From: Lachnospiraceae bacterium
GTDB taxonomy: Bacteria; Bacillota; Clostridia; Lachnospirales; Lachnospiraceae
NCBI GenBank assembly: GCA_024698715.1
Contig: JAILRA010000038.1
Location: 1 to 64,000, forward strand
Direction of reading: 5' to 3'
DNA length: 64,000 nucleotides
Shown: positions 35,941 through 45,252 of the stretch, piece by piece
How the letters are laid out: each line of letters opens with the position of its first letter
Position numbering within the stretch: position 1 is the first letter of the stretch
Notes under the pieces: generated by a model
Databases searched by the model: none
The model's input: the letters and a program-made list of their open reading frames with translations, nothing else
What the model was told of the DNA's origin: nothing
Translations under genes and position numbers: made by a program

Positions 35941-37374
35941 TTAGTTGAAAATTTCCAAAGTAATGCTTTCGTTCGATTTGTAAATATCCACCTGGATCGT
36001 TTTCTGATCCAAAAATGACAGGAATCCGAATTCTTTTGCATTTCCCGAACCTTCATAATCCATCTCGTAAAGAATATAGCCTCCGGGAGAAAATTCGTAA
36101 CTTCCCTCAAAGAAATTACCGGGTTCGTCCAAATGATTTACATTGTAAATATAATAGTATTCTTCGTCATCCGAAAGGAAAAATACCCAGCCGTCATCCG
36201 ACATATATATGCTGCCGTTTCCATCTGAGAAATTGTTGGCCATTGCTTCTTCGTCATGAACGGCTCTTGCAATAGTGGACATATCGAACGGAATAAGAAT
36301 TGCATTTTCCCATACCGCATCGCTTCCGATACGTGTATCTCCGGCAAGACAGATCATATTGTCATTTTCCATCTTATAGCAGAGATTGAAATAGTTCTCT
36401 TCGGGCAAATATCCGAAACATAATATATCCATGTAGATATTGCTTCCGCCGTTGATCTCATCCTTTCCGACAGCGTAAGCACCTCTGTAAAAAGTAACAG
36501 GCTCATTGGTCTGTTTAAAATATACCTGAACGAGACCTTCCTCAGTAAAGTCGAAGATAAAAGCCGATTCGTTATCACCGAGAATGATCCTTGATCCGAT
36601 AACTTCCTCGGGTGTTTCGACGGTTTCTATTCCGAGAGACTTAAGCTTTTGGGGAAGACTTTCTTTCATGTCTCTGTAATTAAAGTTTTTGAGATGGCCC
36701 ATCTCTCCGTCGATTCTTTCAAATTCGGCATTAACGTCAAAAATAAGATCTCCGGTTCCCGTCTGAAAATCCGAAAACTTAATTCCGTCCTTCGTAAGAT
36801 TCAAAGTAATGTACGCAGGCATTCCTTTCGAAAAATAATCGCAGGAACTGTCATAATTAAACGATGCGATCTTAACTTCCACGGAAGTTGCATTTTGTGA
36901 CGCAAAGCCTTCAAAGCTTAATGCAAAAAGTTCCATTGCGGCAAATTCTTTGCCATCGTAAAATCCGTAAAGATTATCTCCTGTCGAATACAGTTCAAGA
37001 TAAGCCTCTTCCTTGTCGGATACGAGTTTGTATAAACCTTCCGCTCTTGCCGCAAACGATTTGGAATCAAGATCCGAAAATCCGTCAGGACTGTCAGATG
37101 CATCCGCTGCTATCTTCACATCGGGTACATTATTGTTTCCGTTGTCCGGTTCATTATTGTTATCCGTGTTGTTATCGGGTTCCACGGAAGTATTATCCGT
37201 ATTGTTGTCAACTTCAATATCCGTTATATCGGCATGCACATTGCTTACATTGTCTTTATCGGACAGATCTACATTATCGATAGGTAATGTGCAGGCTCCC
37301 AGTGCAAGAAAAAGTACCGAGCCGGACATGACCAGCATTCTCGAAATCTTTTTTCCAATCATTCTTAAATCCAT
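35941..37374 (-). CDS. lipoprotein of unknown function with Asn/Asp linker
   Basis: The 477-residue protein has a signal peptide with lipobox (LALGAC), a linker built from short NTDN/EPDN repeats (about 55-90), and a large domain of about 370 residues. The domain has repeated short beta motifs such as EEAYLELYSTGDNLYGFYDG and GAYAVGKDEINGGSNIYMD, without a catalytic motif I can name. In build it resembles the plus-strand lipoprotein at 26547-28256 (lipobox, repeated acidic linker, Tyr-rich beta domain), but the sequences do not obviously align. AAGGAG precedes the ATG. It lies just downstream of the cobalamin operon terminator. Confidence 0.7.
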   Translation of the reverse strand: MDLRMIGKKISRMLVMSGSVLFLALGACTLPIDNVDLSDKDNVSNVHADITDIEVDNNTDNTSVEPDNNTDNNNEPDNGNNNVPDVKIAADASDSPDGFSDLDSKSFAARAEGLYKLVSDKEEAYLELYSTGDNLYGFYDGKEFAAMELFALSFEGFASQNATSVEVKIASFNYDSSCDYFSKGMPAYITLNLTKDGIKFSDFQTGTGDLIFDVNAEFERIDGEMGHLKNFNYRDMKESLPQKLKSLGIETVETPEEVIGSRIILGDNESAFIFDFTEEGLVQVYFKQTNEPVTFYRGAYAVGKDEINGGSNIYMDILCFGYLPEENYFNLCYKMENDNMICLAGDTRIGSDAVWENAILIPFDMSTIARAVHDEEAMANNFSDGNGSIYMSDDGWVFFLSDDEEYYYIYNVNHLDEPGNFFEGSYEFSPGGYILYEMDYEGSGNAKEFGFLSFLDQKTIQVDIYKSNESITLEIFN

Positions 37375-37393
37375 TTTTACTCCTTATTTCACA

Positions 37394-37435
37394 TAAAAAA
37401 TCCCTTAACTTATAAATTATATCATAAGTTAAGGG
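37394..37435 (-). terminator. terminator at the end of the cobalamin operon
   Basis: On the minus strand CCCTTAACTTAT pairs perfectly with ATAAGTTAAGGG (12 bp, 10-nt loop) and is followed by ATTTTTT. It lies 14 nt after the stop of the Cys-rich gene. The loop contains GATATAAT, which may also be a -10 element for the lipoprotein gene downstream. Confidence 0.85.
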
Positions 37436-37449
37436 TAAAAGTGCAGATT

Positions 37450-37689
37450 TTAATATTTTTTCAGTATCTCAAGGATTCTTTCGTAATTCTCAGCCTTATG
37501 GGGAAATGTACAGTCCGAGCATATTTTTATGGTCTTTCCGTCCTTTTCTTTAAATCTCGGATTCCCCGGACAGTTTTCAAGTCTGTACAGCGGGCAGTAA
37601 CAAAACAGGCAGTTCATTTCTTCTATTCCTTCGTGACAGGGATAGTATTCGCACTCCCCGTTTTTGAAAAATCTGTATGAATTTTCCAT
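37450..37689 (-). CDS. cysteine-rich small-domain protein (PF04071 type), cobalamin-linked
   Basis: The 79-residue protein has eight cysteines in the order of the small Cys-rich family often found next to cobalamin genes: YYPCHEG, NCLFCYCPLYRLENCPGN, ICSDCTFPH. These should bind one or two metals, probably zinc or an Fe-S cluster. It is the last gene of the cobalamin operon, separated from cbiA by the 25-bp repeats, and precedes the terminator. Function is not established; the recurrent location suggests metal or corrinoid handling. AAGGAG precedes the ATG. Confidence 0.82.
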   Translation of the reverse strand: MENSYRFFKNGECEYYPCHEGIEEMNCLFCYCPLYRLENCPGNPRFKEKDGKTIKICSDCTFPHKAENYERILEILKKY

Positions 37690-37761
37690 TCTTTCTCCTT
37701 CTGAATATTGATGTTTATATGATTCGGATCATCTGACGGATCATCATTTATCTTTTGACAG

Positions 37762-37936
37762 GTTATTGTGATATTTTTTATGCCGAGATCACTGTAATGT
37801 TTTTGTGCTTAAATTACTGTAATGTTTTTGTGCTTAGATTACTGTAATGTTTTTGTGCTTGGATTACTGTAATGTTTTTGTGCTTAGATTACTGTAATGT
37901 TTTTTACCGGGATCATTGTGATATTTATAAGCTTTG
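37762..37936. repeat. 25-bp tandem repeat with 11-bp palindrome, spanning the end of cbiA
   Basis: Five good units (37787-37911) are 25 nt long with consensus GATTACTGTAATGTTTTTG plus TGCTTA; degenerate units flank both sides. Four units hold the perfect palindrome ATTACTGTAAT and the fifth has one change. The right part lies inside cbiA and encodes its last residues and stop codon; the left part is intergenic. There are no spacers, so it is not a CRISPR. It may be a protein-binding array or slippage-derived sequence. Confidence 0.9.
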
Positions 37937-39414
37937 TTTACAATGCTTTTTGCAAAAGATATGTTCGACGGGTAATAAAGATGCGCAAATCCCGCCCAGA
38001 GATTATCCTCAACGTGAATACAATCATAAGAAACCGCTGAATTGGGTTTATTGGCTACACAAGACTTACCGTTATCCGTACTTTCGTAATAATGGAATTC
38101 GTGCCCTTTTATCGTCTCACCTTCAGGCATGAAATTCGATTCCTTTTCTTTGACCTCAATATATCCGAACCTTTGCGATCTTCCCGTATAGAAACATTTC
38201 GCATCGATCATTCCCACGGTTTCGTATTCGTTTTTCTCTTTGTCCTCTATGCTTTTGTGAAGATACATGAATCCGCCGCATTCCGCGACAATCGGCATTC
38301 CTTTTGCATATGCTTCTTTTATGGAACACATCATGCTTTTGTTCTCGGAGAGTTCTTTTAAATGTTCTTCCGGATACCCGCCGGGAAGGATGATAGCATC
38401 GGCATTTTCGGGAACAGAGCTGTCTTTAAGCGGTGAAAAGAAAACTATATCCGCACCGTTTTCTTTTAACAGATCGATATTTTCTTCGTAAAGAAAACAA
38501 AATGCATCATCTCCGGCGATGGCTATTACACAGTTTGCAGGATCATTTACAGATTTTTTCTGATTTATGCCGGAATCCGGAATCCCTTCACCCAATCTTT
38601 CCGAATTTATATCCGAACCGTGAATCTGAATACCGGATTCGGTATTATCATTTATAGCCGATGCATGAATCGTGTTTTCAGAACCGTTATCCGAATATAT
38701 ATTTCCTGTATCTTTTTTATTATCAGATTCTGCAAGCTCAAAAATATCGTTCAGGGAAATGTTTTTTTCAAATTCTTCGTAAAGAATATCCTTGATGCTT
38801 TCTATGTTCTCAACATCATTCGGCGTTACCAGTCCCAAATGCCTGGAGGAGATATTGATATCTTTTCTTTCGGGAACGGAACCCAGTATCTTAATTCCGG
38901 TTTCTTCTTCGATCTTTTCTTTTATCCTGTCAAAAAAAGCTTTGGATACTCTGTTTAAAATAACACCTTTGATCAGTTTGTTTTCATCAAAGCAAAGGAA
39001 GCCTTTTATCAGAGCGGCTATGGATATCGCACCCATTCCTTTGGCATCGACAACCAAAATGATCGGTGTATCAGTCACGCTTGCAAGTTTATACGACGAA
39101 CCTTCAAGAGAGATTCCTCCGACGCCGTCGAAAAGTCCCATAACTCCTTCTATTACTGCAAAATCATATCCGGAAGAGTTTTTTTCAAATAGTTCTTTGG
39201 TTGTCCGGTCATCGGTAAAATACGTATCGAGATTATATGAAGGTATTCCCAAAACACTCTTATGAAAAAGAGGATCGATATAATCAGGCCCGCTTTTAAA
39301 GCTGACCGTTCTGATACCCTTTTCCTTAAGTGCCTTAAGAAGCGCTATCGTTATTCCTGTTTTTCCGCTGCCGCTTTTGGGTGCGGCTATCATGATCTTC
39401 TTCATCATTTTCAT
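37864..39414 (-). CDS. cbiA: cobyrinate a,c-diamide synthase
   Basis: The enzyme amidates the a and c side chains of cobyrinate using glutamine and ATP. At 516 residues it is longer than usual (about 450). The N-terminal dethiobiotin-synthetase-like domain starts with the P-loop AAPKSGSGKTGIT and has KSGPDYIDPLFH and EGVMGLFDGVGG. The C-terminal glutaminase has its Cys in VAECGGFMYL and His in KGHEFHYYES. An Asn/Ser/Asp-rich insert at about 223-285 separates the domains. The last residues (after about 492) are encoded by the 25-bp repeats and are not part of the family core. The ATG has AAGGA upstream and follows the CbiJ-E-T gene by 6 nt. Confidence 0.95.
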   Translation of the reverse strand: MKMMKKIMIAAPKSGSGKTGITIALLKALKEKGIRTVSFKSGPDYIDPLFHKSVLGIPSYNLDTYFTDDRTTKELFEKNSSGYDFAVIEGVMGLFDGVGGISLEGSSYKLASVTDTPIILVVDAKGMGAISIAALIKGFLCFDENKLIKGVILNRVSKAFFDRIKEKIEEETGIKILGSVPERKDINISSRHLGLVTPNDVENIESIKDILYEEFEKNISLNDIFELAESDNKKDTGNIYSDNGSENTIHASAINDNTESGIQIHGSDINSERLGEGIPDSGINQKKSVNDPANCVIAIAGDDAFCFLYEENIDLLKENGADIVFFSPLKDSSVPENADAIILPGGYPEEHLKELSENKSMMCSIKEAYAKGMPIVAECGGFMYLHKSIEDKEKNEYETVGMIDAKCFYTGRSQRFGYIEVKEKESNFMPEGETIKGHEFHYYESTDNGKSCVANKPNSAVSYDCIHVEDNLWAGFAHLYYPSNISFAKSIVNKAYKYHNDPGKKHYSNLSTKTLQ

Positions 39415-39420
39415 GAATCC

Positions 39421-41487
39421 TTATTCGCAAAAATCGAAAGAACAGATCCACACGGGATTATCCGCTTTCATCAGATTGTAATCACCTGCTTTTTGTGCTT
39501 TTGAAACCTGAAGCGTAAGCACCTCAAAATTCCTGATCTTCAGATATTCACCGACTTTCCCAAGTTCAGAAACCGTTTCCAGTGTGACCGCATTGATCAC
39601 GACTCTCATATTTGGATTGATCTCATAGAGTTTCAAAAGGATTTCTTTCAAACGGCCGCCGCTTCCGCCGATAAAAGCATGAGTCGGCTTTCTTGTATTA
39701 ACAAAGCCGTCATACATTTTTGCCTTTTCAAAATCATCAGGTGCTTCGCCGTTTATCAAGATAATATTTTCAAGATTGTATTTTTTTATGTTCCTGTCGG
39801 AAAGCAGATAAGCATCTTCTTTTTTTTCGAAAGCATATACTTTGACATCATCCGATAAGAGTGCCGCTTCCACGGATATTGTTCCGGTACCGCTTCCGAT
39901 ATCCCAAAGAACACTGTTTTTTCTTAATCCGAGTTTGCAGATGCTGACTTCACGAATTTCTTCTTTTGTCATCGGAACTTTATCTCTTATAAAATCATCA
40001 TCACTGATCCCGTGCGATACTCTTCTTTCTTTATTCGACCCGTTTTCGATCAATGCGATGATCAGGCCTTCACTGTCAAACTCCATGCATTCTTTCGGGT
40101 TTAATCTGACTATCTTTTCATCTTCGTAGGAAAGATTATATCCGACTGTCACCGAAACATTTTCAAGTCCGGCTTCAACGCATTTCTTTCCGATTTCTTT
40201 TATATCACCGCATCCCGAAACAAGAAGGAAAAACCTCTTTTTATTTTCAATCTTTCTTGCGATATTGTCTATTTTCTTTCCGTGCATGCTGAAAAGATTG
40301 CAATCCGAATAGGGAACACCGATTCTGGATGCAAAGTACGAAACACTGGAGATTCCCGGAATGATATTTACCTTTGCGCAAAACGCCCCCTTATTTATCT
40401 CATCCGAAAGAAGCGAATAGACTTTGCCTGCACCGCTGTAAAAAGAAGCATCCCCCGAAAAAAGAATCGCAACATTAACAGTTTCCCTGCATTCCGAATT
40501 ACAGATATTCTTCAACTCTTCGTAAATGTCTTTGGGATTGTAAATTGCCTTTTTCTGAGCTTTTTCTTTGGATACGGTTTCAATGAGTCTTTTGGCTCCG
40601 AAAATATGATCCGCTTTCTTTATCGCTTCACTTGCCGATCTCGTCAGTTCGTTTTCGTTTCCCGTACCGATACCGATAAGGTTTATATTTAATCCTGTAT
40701 TGAAAGATATATTTATTCCGCATATCTCATTGATCTTTTCTATCGTTTCTTTTAAGCCCGCGCCTTCGCCTTTTTCCATACATCCTATCACAAATAAAGG
40801 AATGCCTTTCTTAGTGGCACAGTTGACTTTCTCGATAAATCCGCCGTTGATCCCACTTTGTTTTGAAACCATTACCGATATGTCATACATATCCACTATC
40901 GCTTCATTCATCTCAAGAGTAAAAGGTCCCTGCATGGCGATGATGTTTTTCGAAAGTATTTCATTTTCCCTGCAAATCGCGAGACTTTCCTCGTTGGGAA
41001 TAACTCTTACGAAAAGTCTTTCCCTGAGTTTATCTTCTCTTGCATATACATTTAATTCTTTGCTTCCGGTAGTCAGAAGGATATTGCCGCTTTCGTTTAA
41101 CAGAGCTTTGGCACACTCTTCGTTTGAATCAAAAAATCTTATCGAATCATTTTCTTCAAATTCACCCATATCACGTTTTAAGCGGATATATGTAATGCCT
41201 TTTCCTTCGATCGCATCTTTGATATTTTTGCTGACTTCATAGGCATACGGATGAGTGGCATCGACAATGACCGAATACTTTTCGTTCTCAAAAAGATCCG
41301 ACATCTCATCTTTGTTCATTCTGTCGCAATATACTTTTGTAAATCCGTCATCATTAAGAAGATCCGATGCATATTTTGTGGCAACGGAAATCCCGTGCGG
41401 GATCTTTTCCTTGCTTAAGATCTCGGATAATTCTCTTCCTTCTCTTGTTCCGGCAAATATCAGAATCTTTCCCAATTTATTCTCCAT
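39421..41487 (-). CDS. cbiJET: three-domain cobalamin enzyme: CbiJ (precorrin-6A reductase) - CbiE - CbiT
   Basis: The 688-residue protein joins three enzymes. Residues 1 to about 255 are cobalt-precorrin-6A reductase (KILIFAGTREGRELSEIL, VDATHPYA, LLTTGSKELNVY, MQGPFTLEMN). Residues about 265-465 are the CbiE methyltransferase (INLIGIGTGNENELT, LFSGDASFYSGAGK, GISSVSYFASRIG). Residues about 490-680 are the CbiT decarboxylating methyltransferase (SICKLGLRKNSVLWDIGSGT, then IGGSGGRLKEI). Together they cover reduction of precorrin-6A, C5 and C15 methylation and decarboxylation. CbiE-CbiT fusions (CobL) are common; adding CbiJ is less usual. The symbol is descriptive. The ribosome-binding site is weak. 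Confidence 0.93.
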   Translation of the reverse strand: MENKLGKILIFAGTREGRELSEILSKEKIPHGISVATKYASDLLNDDGFTKVYCDRMNKDEMSDLFENEKYSVIVDATHPYAYEVSKNIKDAIEGKGITYIRLKRDMGEFEENDSIRFFDSNEECAKALLNESGNILLTTGSKELNVYAREDKLRERLFVRVIPNEESLAICRENEILSKNIIAMQGPFTLEMNEAIVDMYDISVMVSKQSGINGGFIEKVNCATKKGIPLFVIGCMEKGEGAGLKETIEKINEICGINISFNTGLNINLIGIGTGNENELTRSASEAIKKADHIFGAKRLIETVSKEKAQKKAIYNPKDIYEELKNICNSECRETVNVAILFSGDASFYSGAGKVYSLLSDEINKGAFCAKVNIIPGISSVSYFASRIGVPYSDCNLFSMHGKKIDNIARKIENKKRFFLLVSGCGDIKEIGKKCVEAGLENVSVTVGYNLSYEDEKIVRLNPKECMEFDSEGLIIALIENGSNKERRVSHGISDDDFIRDKVPMTKEEIREVSICKLGLRKNSVLWDIGSGTGTISVEAALLSDDVKVYAFEKKEDAYLLSDRNIKKYNLENIILINGEAPDDFEKAKMYDGFVNTRKPTHAFIGGSGGRLKEILLKLYEINPNMRVVINAVTLETVSELGKVGEYLKIRNFEVLTLQVSKAQKAGDYNLMKADNPVWICSFDFCE

Positions 41488-41494
41488 TCGTAAT

Positions 41495-42235
41495 TTAACG
41501 TCCTATAATGTATCCCCTGGGGCTTATCATTTTTCCATCCACAAGTTTTGTTGAAGAATTGCCGATGAAAACCGTCGTAAACATATCAACTTCTTCATCC
41601 TTTAATTCTCCCAAAGTCATTGTTTTAACATTTAATCCCATGCGTCCGATATTTTGTACATATCCGCACACGGTATCGGGTTTGAGTTCTTCCAAAAGGA
41701 TCTCGCATGCTTTTTTCAGATAATCCTTTCTTCTGTGACTGGAAGGATTATATAAAACGATGGCAAAATCCCCCATCGCTGCTGCCCTGAGTCTCTTCTC
41801 TATTTTTTCAGAAGGAGTAAGCAGGTCACTAAGACTTATAACGCAGAAATCATGATTTATCGGAGCACCCAGAACTGCAGCGCCCGAAGATGCCGCGGTA
41901 ACACCCGAAAGAATATTTATATTCACCTCGGGATAATCTTTTCCGATCTCAAACATAAGTGAAGCCATTCCGTATATGCCGGCGTCACCGCTTGAGATCA
42001 GTGCGACCTTTTTGCCTTTCATCGCTTCTTCAAATGCCATTCTGCATCTGTCTTCTTCTTTTCGCATCGGTGTGGTCAGGAATTCCTTGCTTTTAAGTTC
42101 TTCGGGCAAAAGATCCAGATAAACCGTATAGCCCACGATTGTGTCACACTCTTCCAGTGTTTTTCGAACTTCGATCGTCATCTGCTCTTCGGCACCGGGT
42201 CCTATACCGCAAACATAAATGTTTTTATCTTTCAT
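41495..42235 (-). CDS. cbiH: cobalt-precorrin-3 C17-methyltransferase
   Basis: About 246 residues from the ATG at 42235. The frame is open to 42367 but the upstream part is the end of cbiG in another frame and is unlike the family. It begins with the methyltransferase start IYVCGIGPGAEEQMT and has ALISSGDAGIYGMA and GVTAASSGAAVLGAPINHDF, the SAM-binding features of CbiH/CobJ. It catalyses C17 methylation with ring contraction. It overlaps cbiG by 11 nt and precedes the CbiJ-E-T gene by 7 nt. Confidence 0.94.
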   Translation of the reverse strand: MKDKNIYVCGIGPGAEEQMTIEVRKTLEECDTIVGYTVYLDLLPEELKSKEFLTTPMRKEEDRCRMAFEEAMKGKKVALISSGDAGIYGMASLMFEIGKDYPEVNINILSGVTAASSGAAVLGAPINHDFCVISLSDLLTPSEKIEKRLRAAAMGDFAIVLYNPSSHRRKDYLKKACEILLEELKPDTVCGYVQNIGRMGLNVKTMTLGELKDEEVDMFTTVFIGNSSTKLVDGKMISPRGYIIGR

Positions 42236-43304
42236 TAAAATCCACACTCCAGTTCTTCTTTGAAACCGCCATGGTAATTCCGTTTCCTTTTGTTTTCCCG
42301 ACAAGCAGAACATCGTTTTCGGATGCTTTGACCGCCGATCTTTCACAGACATTTCCGACTCCGACATTTTCCATTACAAAATCGGATTCTTCGAAATCAC
42401 CTTCAAGTTCAGATAATTCTTCGGATGTAAAAGTCACAAAAGGGATTTTGTATTTTTCGGAAAACTTTACTATTCCGTCTTCTTCTTTTTTGATATCCAC
42501 GGAAGCTATCAGACCGATCCTGTTTAGATCCAGTCCTTCCCTTTCGAAAACTTCTCTGACAAAGGCTTCGATCTCATCAAAAGATTTACCTTTTTTACAA
42601 CCGATCCCAAGTACCAGATTTCTGGGAATAAGCGTTAAGCTTTGTCCAAGATCTTCGTACTCTTCGGTAATCAAAACATCTGCCTTTTGAGATAAATCTG
42701 CATTTATATTTTTCCATTCCCGATCCGTGATAACATTTACATATTCAGAAACAACGAATTTTTTTATGTTTTCTTTTTTTATGAAAATATTTATAGTCTG
42801 ACCGTTAAGGATCTTTGACGAAACCTTTGCTATTCCATCTTTATTGACTATATGCAGATTGTTTTTAACCGCAAAAACATCTACGGAAAATCTTTTATTC
42901 ACATCTGTCGCCGTTGTGATCACGGCTCTTGCGTTTAATGCCTCGGCGATTTTTCCCGCAATATCGTTTGCTCCGCCCACATGTCCGGATAATACGGGAA
43001 TTACATATTCCGCTTTCTCATCGATTACTATTACGGGGATATCTTCAAGTTTGCTCTTTATGCTCGGTGCTATGGCTCGGACTGCAATACCCATTGCACC
43101 TATAAAGACTACCGGTATTTTTTCTTTAAATCTTTTTTCACTCCACTCGTAAACAGACTCATTTATAAAAATAATATCATCGTCTGCGGTTACTTTTTCA
43201 GACGCACAAAAAAGATTGCATTCATAGTTTACCTGAAGCAATTCTTTTATTCTCTTTGAAGTCTCATATCCGTTTTGAGTAAAACTGATTATATCCATTC
43301 TCAT
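42225..43304 (-). CDS. cbiG: cobalt-precorrin-5A hydrolase
   Basis: The 359-residue CbiG opens the delta-lactone formed during anaerobic ring contraction and releases acetaldehyde. Characteristic pieces are VVFIGAMGIAVRAIAPSIKS, VLSGHVGGANDIAGKIAE and ITTATDVNKRFSVD in the N-terminal half and LVLGIGCKKGKSFDEI in the C-terminal half, so all three CbiG regions are present. Its presence marks the oxygen-independent pathway. It overlaps cbiF by 4 nt at its start and cbiH at its end. Confidence 0.95.
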   Translation of the reverse strand: MRMDIISFTQNGYETSKRIKELLQVNYECNLFCASEKVTADDDIIFINESVYEWSEKRFKEKIPVVFIGAMGIAVRAIAPSIKSKLEDIPVIVIDEKAEYVIPVLSGHVGGANDIAGKIAEALNARAVITTATDVNKRFSVDVFAVKNNLHIVNKDGIAKVSSKILNGQTINIFIKKENIKKFVVSEYVNVITDREWKNINADLSQKADVLITEEYEDLGQSLTLIPRNLVLGIGCKKGKSFDEIEAFVREVFEREGLDLNRIGLIASVDIKKEEDGIVKFSEKYKIPFVTFTSEELSELEGDFEESDFVMENVGVGNVCERSAVKASENDVLLVGKTKGNGITMAVSKKNWSVDFNER

Positions 43305-44059
43305 TGTTTTTTTGCCCGGTATTCCGTTTCAAAATCAGCACTGTAAAGCTTCGATTTTTCATATGCGGAATGTGAAATCGCATCTCCGATAAGTATGATA
43401 GCCGTCTTGGTAATATTGTTTTCTTTTGCGGCAGAATCTAGAGTACCTACGGTACAAAGGATAACCTTTTCATCAGGCCATGTTGCCTTATATACGATCG
43501 CTGCCGGTGTTTCGGAAACATATCCGCCGCTTATCAGTTTCTCGCTTAATTCTTTCGTCATTGAACTTGATAAGTATATTGCCATTGAAGCATGATGCTT
43601 TGCGAAACTCTCAATGCTTTCATTTTCGGGAACTTTGGTTTTGCCTTCCATTCTTGTGATCACCAGACTCTGTGAAATTCCCGGCAGAGTATATTCCAGA
43701 TCAAGAGAAGATGCGGCGCCGAAGCAGGCACTCACGCCCGGTGTGGACCGGTATTTAATACCTAGCTTGTCGAGCTCATCCATCTGCTCTCTTACTGCTC
43801 CGTAAAGGCTTGGTTCACCCGTATGGAGCCTGACTGTTTTCTTTCCTTCCTCCTCTGCTTTTTTTATAACTTCTATGATCTCTTCAAGAGTCATGGTCGC
43901 GGAATTATATACTTCACACTCTTCATTTTTGTATTCGAGCAATTCGGGATTAACCAGAGAACCGGCATAGATTATCACATCCGCCTCTTTTATGAGATTC
44001 ATCCCTCTTACCGTTATCAGATCTTTTGCACCGCAGCCGGCACCTACAAAATTAACCAT
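43301..44059 (-). CDS. cbiF: cobalt-precorrin-4 C11-methyltransferase
   Basis: The 252-residue SAM-dependent methyltransferase has the CbiF motifs VNFVGAGCGAKDLITVRG, IYAGSLVNPELL, VRLHTGEPSLYGAVREQMDE and GVSACFGAASSL. Length is usual. GGGTAA precedes the ATG. It lies 71 nt after cbiD and overlaps cbiG by 4 nt. It acts just before CbiG. Confidence 0.96.
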   Translation of the reverse strand: MVNFVGAGCGAKDLITVRGMNLIKEADVIIYAGSLVNPELLEYKNEECEVYNSATMTLEEIIEVIKKAEEEGKKTVRLHTGEPSLYGAVREQMDELDKLGIKYRSTPGVSACFGAASSLDLEYTLPGISQSLVITRMEGKTKVPENESIESFAKHHASMAIYLSSSMTKELSEKLISGGYVSETPAAIVYKATWPDEKVILCTVGTLDSAAKENNITKTAIILIGDAISHSAYEKSKLYSADFETEYRAKKQ

Positions 44060-44130
44060 AAAGTTACCCTAATTTGATCATATTTTTTATCATACTGATT
44101 CAACTCTAAATATTTGTTAATTAAATATCT

Positions 44131-45252
44131 TTAATCGATATTATTTTTCTCATTAATTAGTTTTCTTATAAGTCTTTCGGAATTGTCGCTCTTTGCAAGT
44201 TCGCCCAATTCCTTGGAAAACATTATGCAACCGACATCAAGTTTTCCGCCCGAACGACTGATCAGATTCTTTCTGACTTTTTCCGCAGCTTCTTTCATGA
44301 TGATCTCAAACTTATCGCTTTGCTTAAGGATCTTGCAGGCTTCCTCCATGGTGACGCACTCAAGAACCTGTTTGATCAGTTCGGTCTCAACATCATGTTT
44401 TATCGCCAGTGCGGAAGTGATCTCCATTCTGCAATCTGCTTCTTTTGAATGCGTATTCATGATCCCACCGGCAACCTTAATAAGCTTTCCTATATGTCCG
44501 ACATACAGAACTTCTTTAAAGCCAAGTTCGCACGCCATATCGATCGTACATCCGATAAAATTGGAACATTTGACACTTTTATCAAGGTCATATCCGTATG
44601 AGTTTTTCATGAAATCGATGCCGTAATTACCGGGTGAGATTGCCACGTAATCAAAGCCTGTTTCTTTTCTTTGCCTGAGTTCGATCTTTATCGTATCAAG
44701 CAGAGCCTGAGTACTCATTGGCTCAACGATACCGCCTGTACCGATTATTGAAATCCCTCCTTCGATACCGAGTTTGGGATTAAAAGTTTTTTGAGCAATT
44801 TCTTCTCCGCCCGAAACCGATATTGTTACTTTCACCGAATCGTTCATATCAAAAAGATCGCAGATTTCTCTGACTTCTTTTTCTATCATCAGTCTCGGGA
44901 CCGAATTGATGGCGTATTCACCCACCTTTTGATCAAGACCGGGTTTTGTAACTTTTCCGACACCCTCTCCGCCTTCGATAATGACTTTTCCTTCGGAGCT
45001 TTTATCGATTTTTACACTTGAATAAATAAGCAGACCGGAAGTCACATCCGGATCGTCTCCGCCGTCTTTTTTAACGGCACAGCTTACTTCGTCACAGCTT
45101 CTTTTTATATCCAGGATCTCCGCTTCATAAGGTATTCCTTTGGGAGTATCTATCGTTATTCTGTTTTTTTCGCATCCGGAAAGAAGCATGTATATTGCAG
45201 CCTTGGATGCAGCTGCGGCACAGCTTCCCGTTGTAAATCCGTATCTCATCAT
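44131..45252 (-). CDS. cbiD: cobalt-precorrin-5B C1-methyltransferase
   Basis: The 373-residue CbiD transfers methyl from SAM to C1 in the anaerobic pathway. Typical motifs are RYGFTTGSCAAAASKAA, the DDPDVTSG strand (reading KKDGGDDPDVTSGLLIYS), GGISIIGTGGIVEPMS and YVGHIGKLIKVAGGIMNTHS. The ATG overlaps the cbiC stop as ATGA, supporting coupling. The next gene, cbiF, starts 71 nt later. Confidence 0.96.
   Translation of the reverse strand: MMRYGFTTGSCAAAASKAAIYMLLSGCEKNRITIDTPKGIPYEAEILDIKRSCDEVSCAVKKDGGDDPDVTSGLLIYSSVKIDKSSEGKVIIEGGEGVGKVTKPGLDQKVGEYAINSVPRLMIEKEVREICDLFDMNDSVKVTISVSGGEEIAQKTFNPKLGIEGGISIIGTGGIVEPMSTQALLDTIKIELRQRKETGFDYVAISPGNYGIDFMKNSYGYDLDKSVKCSNFIGCTIDMACELGFKEVLYVGHIGKLIKVAGGIMNTHSKEADCRMEITSALAIKHDVETELIKQVLECVTMEEACKILKQSDKFEIIMKEAAEKVRKNLISRSGGKLDVGCIMFSKELGELAKSDNSERLIRKLINEKNNID

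Noticed and set aside
37762-37936. CRISPR array
   Set aside because: The repeats are directly adjacent at 25 bp with no spacers, overlap a gene, and no cas genes are present.
40700-41242. 180-residue plus-strand open frame
   Set aside because: It is a shadow of the CbiJ-CbiE-CbiT gene, with Ser/Phe/Ile-rich composition typical of antisense frames.
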